NCBI GenBank assembly: GCA_963971425.1
Contig: OZ020521.1
Coordinates: 26,676,012-26,740,011, forward strand
Origin: Bryoerythrophyllum caledonicum
Taxonomy: Eukaryota > Streptophyta > Bryopsida > Pottiales > Pottiaceae
DNA length: 64,000 nucleotides
Direction: 5' to 3'
Shown here: positions 36,823 to 46,357 of the stretch, in pieces
Position numbering within the stretch: position 1 is the first letter of the stretch
Layout: every line of letters starts with the position of its first letter
The notes under the pieces: model-generated
What the model was told of the DNA's origin: nothing
Database searches by the model: none
What the model saw: the letters and a program-made list of their open reading frames with translations, nothing else
Program-made: the position numbers and the translations under genes

Positions 36823-37436
36823 CCTTCCGTGATTTTCGGCGTCTTTTTAGGGATTCATATGGTAAAACTCTTGAGCATATGAATCTGACTCTCTGTGTAC
36901 TACAACCCAAATCTTTCCGTTAGTCGTCACGAAACTCGTAGTGATGCTTCAAAATCACAGTAGCAACTGGAACCACCGCAATAACCCTACACACTGTCAC
37001 ATCCTAATTGCTAGAGACTGTGCACGGAGAATGCAAGAAGTATACATTGTGTACCTTATGAAGAAGACAACTGGTGCGTTGTTGCCTCGCGCAAGCGCCC
37101 TGCTCAACCGTGCGTAACCTGTAGATGTTACCCTCCTCAACCTCCGACAGTTCTTCTACCTCCAAGCCTCTCCACAACAACCTTGCACAACAACCAAAGT
37201 GAGAAGGAAAGAAATGAAGAAAGTTTTCGAGGATCGGCGAGGTCACTCACGGACATACGACCGTTTCAGAATTGGCGGGAGGAAACTTCAGAATTGGCGG
37301 GGGGGCTTTTCCACAGCCCCTAAAAAGGTGCAAATTCGAAATCTTAGCGGGAAACAGAATCAACTATTTCCTGGCTGACTAAAATAAGGAAGAGTACATA
37401 CCTCGAATATACTCGCACATGCGAGTTATATACAAG
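36823..37436. other. No supported gene
   Basis: Only a short minus-strand ORF (37004-37246) without recognisable domain is seen. It may be leader or first-exon sequence of the minus-strand transposase gene. Confidence 0.3.
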
Positions 37437-37453
37437 GTTTTAGGGTAACGCTC

Positions 37454-37486
<33 letters not shown>

Positions 37487-37551
37487 GGTTTGGGGTTTAG
37501 GGTTTAGGGTTTGGTATTTAAGTTCAGGTTTTAGGGTTCAGGGTTTAGGGT
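37437..37551. repeat. Interstitial telomere-like repeat
   Basis: A run of TTAGGG, TTTAGGG and variants (TTTGGGG, TTCAGGG) on the plus strand. The mixture of TTTAGGG and TTAGGG is degenerate and lies well inside the giant element, so it is not a chromosome end. Confidence 0.9.
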
Positions 37552-40219
37552 CCTTGGTTTAGATGTTATCTTCTGATGTCATTTCATTTCAATATAATAA
37601 TACTTTGAAGATTCAAGATATTGACAATTCAACTAAGGTATAGGGAAATGTCAAGAAGATATTGAGATGATTAGAAATAATTTGTATTACGATCCAAATA
37701 GGACTTATCTATTATGTTGAAATCAAAGACCTTAACAAACAAGTAGCATTAAAAAAAAAACATATTTTATGTGCACGTGTATTTTTAGAAAAAAAGTATG
37801 TATTCAAACATGCTTTGGACATCATTTCTTTGGGGTTTTAAAAATGTGCATCATGTTACGATTTTGTCATCAATTTAGAATGTGCATTCTTTGGCAAGAA
37901 TCCCAAGTGTCTCCATGGTCTGGATTTGGAATTGAAATTGGTTACTAATATTTTGAATTAAAATATCTTATATTTGAGTTCACATTGCATTATCATGAGT
38001 TTAGGGTGTGGCAGTCTAAGCATGACATGAAAGATGGAAGAATTCTTGACCGTACACAATTTATTTCATGTTTTGACGTGAAATTAAAGACTTTGTCATT
38101 TGTAACATATAGAGAGTGGAACAATATTAAAAGATTTCAACAAGGAACGGAGAGACCTCCTCATGACAAAAAAAGGATAATCAAAATATAAAATATAACC
38201 ATTACAAAGTGTATCACTTAGTGCATCAGGCATAATTTAATGTTCGTAATGTAAGTAATTTTGAATTTATTTATACATGCAAAAATGGAATAATTAGTTT
38301 TTGAGCACGTTCTAGTGGTCGCAAATTATATTTTAAATTCTCAAAATTTTGTAGAAGGATGATAAAAGTCATGAGGCATAATTATTAGTAATTTATTTTC
38401 TCAATGAACGTCTTCAATAAAAGTTATGCGAGCCAAAAGAGAAACTTCTCGATTGCCGGCACGTCGAGCAACCTAAAAAACGTTTTGCTATGACTCAGTA
38501 TGGAATGTGATATTTTGAATACATAGAAGTAATATTAGAACGAATGATATTGTGGAAAAACATGTTATTCTTCTAGTGAAAAATAAGATTACATCCCAAT
38601 TCATACATTTTCACACATTGTCACATATTATTGATTTAGGGTACCAAGAACACTTAGACTTCATATCCACTAAAGACTAGGGGATCGTCATAGTTTTTTG
38701 CTTTTTAATATTACTATTGGAGATTTAGGTCCACATATTTTGAAAACCCTTTTAAAATTCAAAAGATTACTATTTCACTTGTGAAATACTTAACCATAAA
38801 GAGAAGTACGGAGTTCAAAATGATTGTTTGTAGAAGTGGATATATACATTGCACATACATCAGCTCGGTTTTTAGCAAAGGTGTTCACCATCACTTTGTG
38901 CAATGAACCAAAAGGAGTGTGTGCACACACTTTAGCTCCAGTTGCGCTAACGTGTGCCTCATCACTGGGTGCATTGAACTAAAAAGAAAATATGCACAAT
39001 TTAGCTCTACTAGCGCTAAATTGTGCACCATCACTAAATGGAGTAGATTAAAAAGCAAAAATGCACTATGTAGCTCCAGTATACAGAAGATGGCTTCTAG
39101 AGAAGTGGACACTAAATAGGAATCCATACAGTAATTGTAAAATGAACAATAAGTGTAGTGTCAAAACTATACATCACCCAATGTCAACTACTACTCTAAA
39201 TGTCAATCCTAGTAAATAGTGGAACATAAAGTTTTTTACTTGTGGACAATTAGTTTAGGAAACCTTAATCATGGTTTGATTACATCTTGAGCATCATAGT
39301 AAGGAAGGGTTGAGTGCATGTAGAAAAGCAAAAATTTGCAAGAAAGAGCTTGGGAATAATCGGACGTAGGTATGGAGCAAACGAAAAATATCAAAAATTG
39401 GACAAAGTAGAATGTAAAATATGGAGGGAAAATGAAACTGCAAGTAGAAGATTGGAAATATGAGAACATTCTTCTGGAAACGAAAATGAGAAAAGAAAGG
39501 AATATTGGAAAAGGAAAAAACTTAAACATACAATAAATATAGAAATACAAGTAAAATACTCATTAGATATCCATCACGTATTATGCATTCAATGTGCATT
39601 ACATATTCAGTAAATATTCATTAAATACTTATTGAATATTCAAATACACATTAATTTTACATTAGAAATTTATGCACTATTCATTATCTATTCATTAACA
39701 GTGCATTAAATACTCTATAAATAATCATTAAATATACAAATATTAATTAAACTATCATAAAATATACTTTTAAAACTTCAAACATTCATTAAGTAAAATT
39801 TAAATATTCTTTAATTGTGCATAGAAGTTTTAGATATACAAATATACATGAATTATCCTGTAAAAAATCATTACAAAGTCATTAGTTATTGGCTAATTAT
39901 ATGATTACACATTAAGTATTCATTTGGATAATATTAAAAAATATAAAAAAATGCAAGAGATGGGAATGAGAATAGTTGTGGATAAGACGATAAGAAATTG
40001 AGGTTGAAGATGAGACGAAGAATAAATGCATGGCGACCGGTAGGCATAACATATTGAGCTTATACAATTTATCAAGTATCAAAATTGTGTGCTAGGGAAG
40101 AGTTTTGATAGAGGGCTATTACAAAATGAACTGTAGTAGGTGAACAAATGAGGGATAATATTCATGACAATGGTGGCTAAAACTAGTTGCCAACTTGTTG
40201 ACTAATAGTGTTCTAGAAA
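37552..40219. other. AT-rich interior of the giant element
   Basis: No supported gene. It contains a diverged copy of MITE family R1 (about 38440-38830), two palindromes in a minisatellite-like phrase (38923-38956 and 38993-39029, with TGCAN-TGAACTAAAAAG repeats between) and an array of degenerate ATTCATTAAATA words at about 39560-39900. Short ORFs here have no recognisable similarity. Confidence 0.5.
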
Positions 40220-40609
40220 TAGAGAATCTCCACTGGGGCCGAGGGACCGGGATGCGAGAATAAACACGGTAAAGCTCACTCTGTGAGGCCTAGGCCGGTG
40301 TATCAGCCCACTGGAGTGGCGGCGCCGGTTCTTCTAAACAATAAATTTACAGAAAGTACAGGGGAGACTAAAATTCCCCGGGAGCATGTGTTCAATCATG
40401 TAATTACACGAGGGAATTAAAAAAAATCAATAAAAACCCCAAAACAAATTAGCCTACTATGGCGTAAGTGTTGGGCGTTGGCGTTCCCTCACAGTGGCCA
40501 ATTCGGGGACGGTGCGGGGGGAAAAGGATAAACCCCCCTCCCTTCATCTCAAACTTGGGCACCTTCCCGCTGGCGTGGAAAATTCCCCGTCAGGGGTGGA
40601 GATGCTCTA
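40220..40609. mobile_element. MITE with TAGAGCATCTCCAC ends, inside the giant element
   Basis: The left end TAGAGAATCTCCACT and the right end GGTGGAGATGCTCTA (40595-40609) are inverted with one or two mismatches. The interior is GC-richer than its surroundings (GGCCGAGGGACCGGG, GCGGGGGGAAAAGG) and non-coding. These ends are typical of plant MITEs of the GAGCATCTCCA type. It marks a third level of nesting: MITE in giant element in LINE. Confidence 0.65.
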
Positions 40610-40667
40610 ACTACTGGATTTGTACCGTTAGAGTAAAAGCAAAATGAAGTGAAAAGTAAAGAAAAAA

Positions 40668-40773
40668 TTCACACTTTAGCTCTATTAGAGCTAAAGTGTG
40701 CACCATCAGTAAATGTAGGAAACTAAAAAGAAAATATGCACACTTTAGCTCCAATAGAGCTAAAGTGTGCACC
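40668..40773. repeat. Two palindromes with GCACACTTTAGCTC arms
   Basis: Imperfect palindromes at 40670-40702 and 40738-40773, each CACACTTTAGCTC with a 5-6-base centre and GAGCTAAAGTGTG, separated by ACCATCAGTAAATG and AACTAAAAAGAAAATATG. The same spacer phrase accompanies the copies at 32.8 and 38.9-39.0 kb. Confidence 0.7.
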
Positions 40774-40859
40774 GGCATTTATTTTATAATTATACAATTG
40801 CAAGATGTGGTCTTAACATACTTAATGTCAGTTCGATTCTCAAAGTAAATAATATCAAA

Positions 40860-42252
40860 CTCATAAAAAATCAAAACGTGAATTCAAAGTAATAGAATCT
40901 TAAAATCGTAGCTTTAAAACTCTCTTAAGTGTGCTTCACCTAATAATTGGTGTAGGAGGAACTTATATACATCGATGGTAATGAATTTACTCCTTTTCTA
41001 ATGCAGAAATTGAAATCCAGTCAAGTGAAAGCCAGCTGATCCACTGAAAGCATGAAAGAAAACTAAACACTATAATCCTGTTTGTAACAGTAAACACTAT
41101 AATCGTTCACTTCCGTCCAATCCAAGTTTGTGTATTATTGAGAAAATGCCAATTTAGAAGTTTTAATTGAGATCATACGAATGAAACTGGAAATAATCAC
41201 TTTTCTTTTGCTACCTGTTCATTGCCCCAGAATATGCAAAATTGTAGTGTTAATGGCCAAGAAAAATTGTGTAGGAAATTTACGAGTACAGAAATACAAC
41301 ACGCACGTAATATCTAGAACTTACATTAGAAAGATTAAAATGGCTTCTTGAAACTCCGGGTATCAATATTGAAGGTGAATGATTTGTGGTGCATCCATCT
41401 GTAATATCTGAGGGTCTCACCCGAATATCACGAAGGGTATCTCGGGAGCACCACACGGCCACAGGGTTTCCACCCTCACGGCTTTAGGTGCCCCCGAAAG
41501 TACCCCACGAAATCGTGGCGCTCGCTTTTTCTCTTCCCTTTCCGTTGATGTGAGTGACCAAAAGGGGCCCTCACTCTTTTTCTTCATTTTTCCCAAGTTC
41601 TTGATAGAATTAACCAAATTTTAGTTAAATTGGTGGACAACCCATCTATTAGAGTCAAATTCCTAGATTAATAGGCCTAGTGCCATGATGTGACACTAAG
41701 TTTCCTATTTTTTTCCTCCTCCCTACTAATATGCGGGAAAGCGTAGTGGAAGTGAAATGGAAATGAAGAAAAAGATAGAAAAATAAAAAGAAAGTCCTTG
41801 GAAAATGACTAAAATTTGAGGAATGGGTCGAAAAATATGGAAGAGTGTCTCCTAGCAGGTAGAAGTAGTGGTAAAATTTCTAGAATTTTCCGAGTTGAAT
41901 TGCTATTTTATTCTAGGATTTGACTAGTGGATTGGCGGGTTGACCGTTCGGGAAAAGTACTTAGGAAACTTCAAAAATGCTAAGAAAATATAGGTAGACT
42001 AATTAGGGTGCTAGGAGTCCAGCTGTGTGGTTAGTTTTTGAATTTATAGGTAAATTGCAAATCATCAGTAGATAGTATTAGATCTAGTGTAATAGTCTTT
42101 AATAGATCAAAAGAAAAAGAAAAAGGAAAAAAGAAAAGAAAAAGAAAGTGGTTGGAGGTGCTTCTCCATGCACATGCCACATGACAATTCTTGCCACCAT
42201 GGATTTAATTTTAGGGGGGCTTGTCAGGAGCAAAGCGGCGAGTTAATGCGCG
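40860..42252. other. Diverged R1 copy and AT-rich sequence
   Basis: About 40860-41270 aligns with MITE family R1 (AATCAAAACGTGAATT, AATTGGTGTAGGAGGAAC, GATCCACTGAAAGCATG). From 41271 to 42252 no gene is supported; a purine-rich AAAAAG tract lies at about 42108-42150. Confidence 0.45.
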
Positions 42253-42379
42253 TCATAAACTTAAAACATGCAAAAATGGCTGTAAGTAGCCAATCCTGCA
42301 CTTCTGTGAGAGGTCATGGGCTGCCTCATTAAAAGTAAGCCAGTCTTGTCGGGGAAGGAAAAGAAAAGACAGGAAAAAA

Positions 42380-43350
42380 AAAAAAGGAAAACAGCCAGGC
42401 GGAATCCCTGGCGAAGCGAGCTGGAGCTCTCTGTTTTTTGTGTGCTGTTTTTTTGGGAGTGCGCCGCGATCGGCGTGTGCGCGGGGCTCTTGCGAGCGAA
42501 GGAGCAGGAGGATCGGAGGCTGGGAGACTCTGTGCCGGGGAGCTATTTCGGGCGAGTGCGGACCTGAGTGTGCGAAGAGAGAGTCGTTTCTTCGGGCGCA
42601 CCTGTGTGTGCGAGAGTGCGTGGGCAAGAGGCTACTTGCGCACGAGCATGTGGCGTGCGGCTGCCGGCGCGGCGCAGTAAGGAGGAGGTGGTGCGAACTG
42701 GTAGGATCCGGGAGGAGAGCGCGCTGGAGTGCGCGGAGGAGCTCGGCAAGGGTTGTTTTTTTCTGGGAGACTCTATTTTTTTTTTGAGCCGTTGTCTTGG
42801 CGAGAGCGCACCTGAGTGCGCGGGAGAGCTGGCACGAGCTGGAATTCGGCGTTGGAGTGCTGTGGAGAGTGGGCACCTGTGTGCACGAGGTGTGAGGTGC
42901 GTTTTTTAATTTTTAATTTTTCTTTGTTCTTGTGTGTGCGAGGGCTGTCTGTGAGGGAGCTGTTTCGGGAAAGTGCGCCTTGTGCGGCGAAGGCGGAGCG
43001 GAAGAGTGCGCGGCAGTTGGTGATCGAAGGGTGAGAGTGCATCGGTGCATGAGACGGCGCGGAAGCGCTGCACGTGTAAGTACGCTCACAGGGGGAACTG
43101 TTTTGTGGATCACAAGGCGCTGCGGCAGTCTGAAGGCAGCTGGGTGGAGTGCGGAATGAGTGCCGGCGTTTGTAAACGCCTGTGACCACAGGTGGTGTGC
43201 TCGGGTGAGTGTCTGTGCGAGAAGATTAAGAGCCGGCGCGCGCGGTGCTATCCGGAGAGGAGGTGTTGGAGAGCTGCGAGGGCAAGGTGCTGTGCGAGTG
43301 TTTAAATTTTGGTGGCCGAATCTCATGCGGAAGCGATGGTAAATTTTTGC
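42380..43350. repeat. GC-rich island with degenerate repeats
   Basis: Sharply GC-richer than its AT-rich neighbours. Words such as GAGTGCG, GCGCACCTG, GGGAGCT and GCGAGAG recur at intervals of about 80-110 bp, alternating with short T-runs. Several overlapping ORFs occur on both strands (for example 42253-42876, 42773-43189 and 42913-43407 minus) but have no domains and follow the repeat composition. It could be a promoter-like CpG island for the plus-strand passenger genes or a decayed minisatellite. Confidence 0.5.
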
Positions 43351-44083
43351 CAGAATGAGGTATTTGACCACAAAGTTCCACCAGAGCTGAACCGGTCCAC
43401 AGCCCATTGATTCTACTTTGTATGCATAAGTTCGTCTTTGGAATCATAATGATGTGTTGAGATCGTTGGTGCATGAAAATTGCTTGTGATGGTGGTTTCT
43501 ATGTCCTCGGCCTGTTGATTTTGGTTCTAAGTGGTCTATTCAAGTTGGAATTGAGCTGCTGGTCATTTTAATAGGAAATTTTTTTGGATACGGAGTCCCG
43601 AATCAAAAGATAAAGGCTGCCGAAGTTGCTGCTACAAAATAGGATTTGGATCAGGCCTGATCAGCCGACCTAAACTCGGAAAAAATAAATTAAAAAAATA
43701 AATTAAAATAAAAAATAAAAAATAAAAAATAAAACAAACAAAAACTAATAAAAAAATAATAATAATCATAATAAATAATAACCATGATAATCAGATAACA
43801 AATAATTAAATAATTACTTATACCTAATTAATTTATCCAGAGTTAAGTGTTTAAATTCCAAGGAAAGGTTAATGGAGTCCACTTAACTGGGTGAAAATAA
43901 TAGTACTATTAAAATTCTAAATATATAAATAGATATGCCAAAGATCCAAATCCAGTAAAATTAGAATTTACAATTAAGCATAAGGAATGGTTTAAGTGGT
44001 GTAACAATAGGACCTTGTAGGTTTAAAAATTGATTCTCTTAGGGGGTCTATTTTTGGGCTTACAGTTGCTGTCCAGGTTTTGA
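43351..44083. other. AT-rich non-coding sequence
   Basis: Contains an A-rich low-complexity stretch (AAAATAAAAAATAAAAAAT words at about 43680-43800). No gene is supported. Confidence 0.5.
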
Positions 44084-44235
44084 GTGTGTGTCTACGCGTT
44101 GTTGTTTTGTGAGTGTGGTGCGTTTATGCGTTGGTTCGTCGTGGTTTTGTGTGTGTCCGTCTACGCGTTGTTGTTTTGTGAGTGTTGTGCATTTATGCGT
44201 TGGTTCGTCGTTGCGAGTTTGCCGTTTGTGTTGGT
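44084..44235. repeat. Tandem duplication, two units of about 76 bp
   Basis: TCTACGCGTTGTTGTTTTGT followed by GAGTG(T/G)GGTGCGTTTATGCG and TTGGTTCGTCG occurs twice in tandem, nearly identical. Confidence 0.85.
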
Positions 44236-44399
44236 TTTGTTATCTACAGGGTTTGTTAAGTTTGTGTATATTGTAGCGTTGCGTTTAGGCTTTCGTGCGC
44301 AGTTTACTGGAGGTTAGGGTTTCCTGCAGATAGGGTTTGTAGGACGTGCGATTCTTTGTTGTATGAGTTCATGTACACTGTAGCGTTAGAGTTTAGGGC

Positions 44400-44545
44400 T
44401 GTTTGTGTGAGATTGTGTGAGTTTCTGTGAGTTTGTGAGAGTTTGTGAGTTTGTGTGAGTTTCTAGGAGTTTCTGTAAGTGTGTGTGAGTTTCTAGGAGT
44501 TTCTGTGAGTGTGTGTGAGTTTCTGCGAGTTTTTGTGAGCACGTA
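44400..44545. repeat. GTGAGTTTCT tandem repeat
   Basis: Repeats of GTGTGAGTTTCT with variants, in a higher-order unit of about 36-38 bp (TGTGAGTTTCTAGGAGTTTC). Recent-looking because two consecutive higher-order units are almost identical. Confidence 0.85.
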
Positions 44546-44744
44546 GAGTCTGAAACGGCCGTGCTCGGAGGATTGACATGAAGAAGGAACAAGACTTGCA
44601 GCTTTTTCAGTCGGATTTCTCAATTTTAAAGGTAAGTGCACTCATTCAGTCTTGCATTTCTTTTGATATTTGTGTAGTTTTGCTTTAAATATGATGTATT
44701 GAAACACTATGATAGCATTGCTTTTGATGTATGTGTGAGAAGGT

Positions 44745-45005
44745 AGATGAGATTGTGTATTCAATGTGGTGGTTTGAATGTGGTAGTTTGAATGTGGTGG
44801 TTTGTGGTGGTTTGTGGTTATTTGTCGTGGTTTGTGCTAGTTTAAATGTGCTGGTTTGTGCTAGTTTAGATGTGCACATCGAATTCAATGTCGTGGTTTC
44901 AATTGCTAAATTCAATGTGCTGAATTCAATGTGTTAATTTCAATGTGCTCATTTCAAAGTGCTGATTTCATTGTGAATGATTTCAATGTGTTGGTTTCCA
45001 TGTGC
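44745..45005. repeat. Degenerate GAATGTGGTGGTTT / TTTCAATGTGCT array
   Basis: The first half repeats GTGGTGGTTTG, the second half TTCAATGTGCTGA, gradually changing from one to the other. It precedes the palindrome-rich leader of the large passenger gene and is non-coding. Confidence 0.75.
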
Positions 45006-45218
45006 TACTTTGTTTGATTTTGTGTGTGTGGGTTTGTTATTGTTGTTGCAGGACGTCTAGTTCCAGTAGAATTTGTCTGGGAATCAGGCTCATAATCAAT
45101 GGTTGAAAGGTAAAATCCATGCTCTCACCCAGGAGCCCTAAACCCTACGCCTTCAATATCATGTAACGAAAGACGAATCTGCACAAACTGCAATAAATAA
45201 GCTTTTCAATGAACACAG

Positions 45219-45593
45219 TTTAGCTCGAGTCGAGCTAAAGTGGGACATCGATATTGCACTACTGTCCACACTTTAGCTCGAGTCGAGCTGAAGTGAGATC
45301 CCCAGTGTGCTCTTTTGGCTGCATTTACCTCGACTCGAGATAAAGTGCGCTCTCCAGTGTGCTCTTTTGGCTGCATTTTAACTCGACTCGAGGTAAAGTG
45401 TGGTCAATAGTGCACAATGGAGGCCCTCTAAAGCTTGAGTCGAACAAAAATGTTCGACTTAATACGTCTATGGTTGCGCCAAAGCCGGCTCCAGGAATAG
45501 TAATCATAATAACTACTCTCAAACTCTCGGTCTGAAAAATGTCATGGCCTTCCAGTAAAGCCAACACTCTTTACCTCGAATCGAGCTAAAGTG
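45219..45593. promoter_or_regulatory. Five palindromes upstream of the passenger genes
   Basis: Copies at about 45219-45248, 45270-45297, 45321-45345, 45377-45400 and 45568-45593. Arms vary: TTTAGCTCGA, TTTACCTCGA and TTTAACTCGA, with centre G, C or A. A 53-bp phrase, GTGCTCTTTTGGCTGCATTT plus a palindrome, is duplicated here. Further single copies lie at 45926-45950 and 46247-46274. Confidence 0.8.
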
Positions 45594-45685
45594 TATAACA
45601 ATAAACTTAAACAACAACTCAAACACAACAACATTCGGACTTTAAACATTCCAAAAGTATAGTAAACCAATGATATCGACGACCC

Positions 45686-45847
45686 AACTCATGTCCATTT
45701 CTCGTTATATTTTCACATGTGTGCAAGAGCTTCAGTCTCGCTTCAACCACTTGAGAACCTCAAAGAGTGAGGTTCGTGAGTGATTAAAGCGTGAACTGAA
45801 GCTCTTTCACAGTTCTGAGAGTTAAACGAGAAGTAGCCATGATTTGA
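45686..45847. repeat. Long foldback, copy 1
   Basis: About 162 bp that pairs with itself nearly end to end. CTCATGTCC and TTTCTCGTT pair with AACGAGAAGTAGCCATGA; AAGAGCTTCAGT pairs with ACTGAAGCTCTT; CACTTGAGAACCTC pairs with GAGGTTCGTGAGTG around the loop AAAGAGT. A second copy lies about 320 bp downstream. Confidence 0.8.
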
Positions 45848-46006
45848 ATAAAAATGTATAGGAAAGTCGTTTGAATGAATACTGTAAGTGTCAGAACTGT
45901 TCAGCTATGCATTCCATGCATGAGCACTTTAGCTCGAGTCGAGCTAAAGATGAAGCTAAAACTTGAATACAACATTGATACATTGGTGTAATTGCAGTCT
46001 CCTAAC

Positions 46007-46169
46007 TCAACTCACGTCTACTTTTCGTTCACCTCTCATAAATCATGCAAGAGCTTCAGTCCCGCTTCAACCACTTATGAACCTCTAAGAGTGAGGTTTG
46101 TGAGTGATTTAAGGGGAACTGAAGCTCTTCCACAGTTCTGAGAGTTGAACGAGAAGTAGGCATGAGTTG
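46007..46169. repeat. Long foldback, copy 2
   Basis: Same structure and about 85-90 percent the same sequence as 45686-45847. TCAACTCACGTCTAC and TTTTCGTTC pair with GAACGAGAAGTAGGCATGAG; GAGCTTCAGT pairs with ACTGAAGCTC; GAACCTC pairs with GAGGTT(T)G. The arms GAGCTTCAGT and CGCTTCAACCACTT are conserved between the copies. Confidence 0.8.
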
Positions 46170-46357
46170 ATTGTAAGCGTCTAAGAGAACGGTCTAATTG
46201 ACTAGATTTTGTTGCAGAGTATTATTAACATACTTGTATAAAGTTACACATTAGCTCGAGTCGAGCTAATGTGTGACCTCGCCGTTCTAATCGGATGATC
46301 ATTTAAACAATCTAATATTTGTGCTCCGTTTCGTGTTTGTGCAGATCTGAGAGGGAC

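Noticed and set aside
37437..37551. Chromosome end
   Set aside because: Degenerate and short, with transposon sequence on both sides.
42253..43407. Overlapping minus-strand ORFs of 138-207 codons as genes
   Set aside because: They run in several frames on both strands across a GC-rich repeat and have no recognisable domain.
44386..44641. ORFs encoding ETHTHSQKL repeats
   Set aside because: Direct translation of the GTGAGTTTCT tandem repeat.
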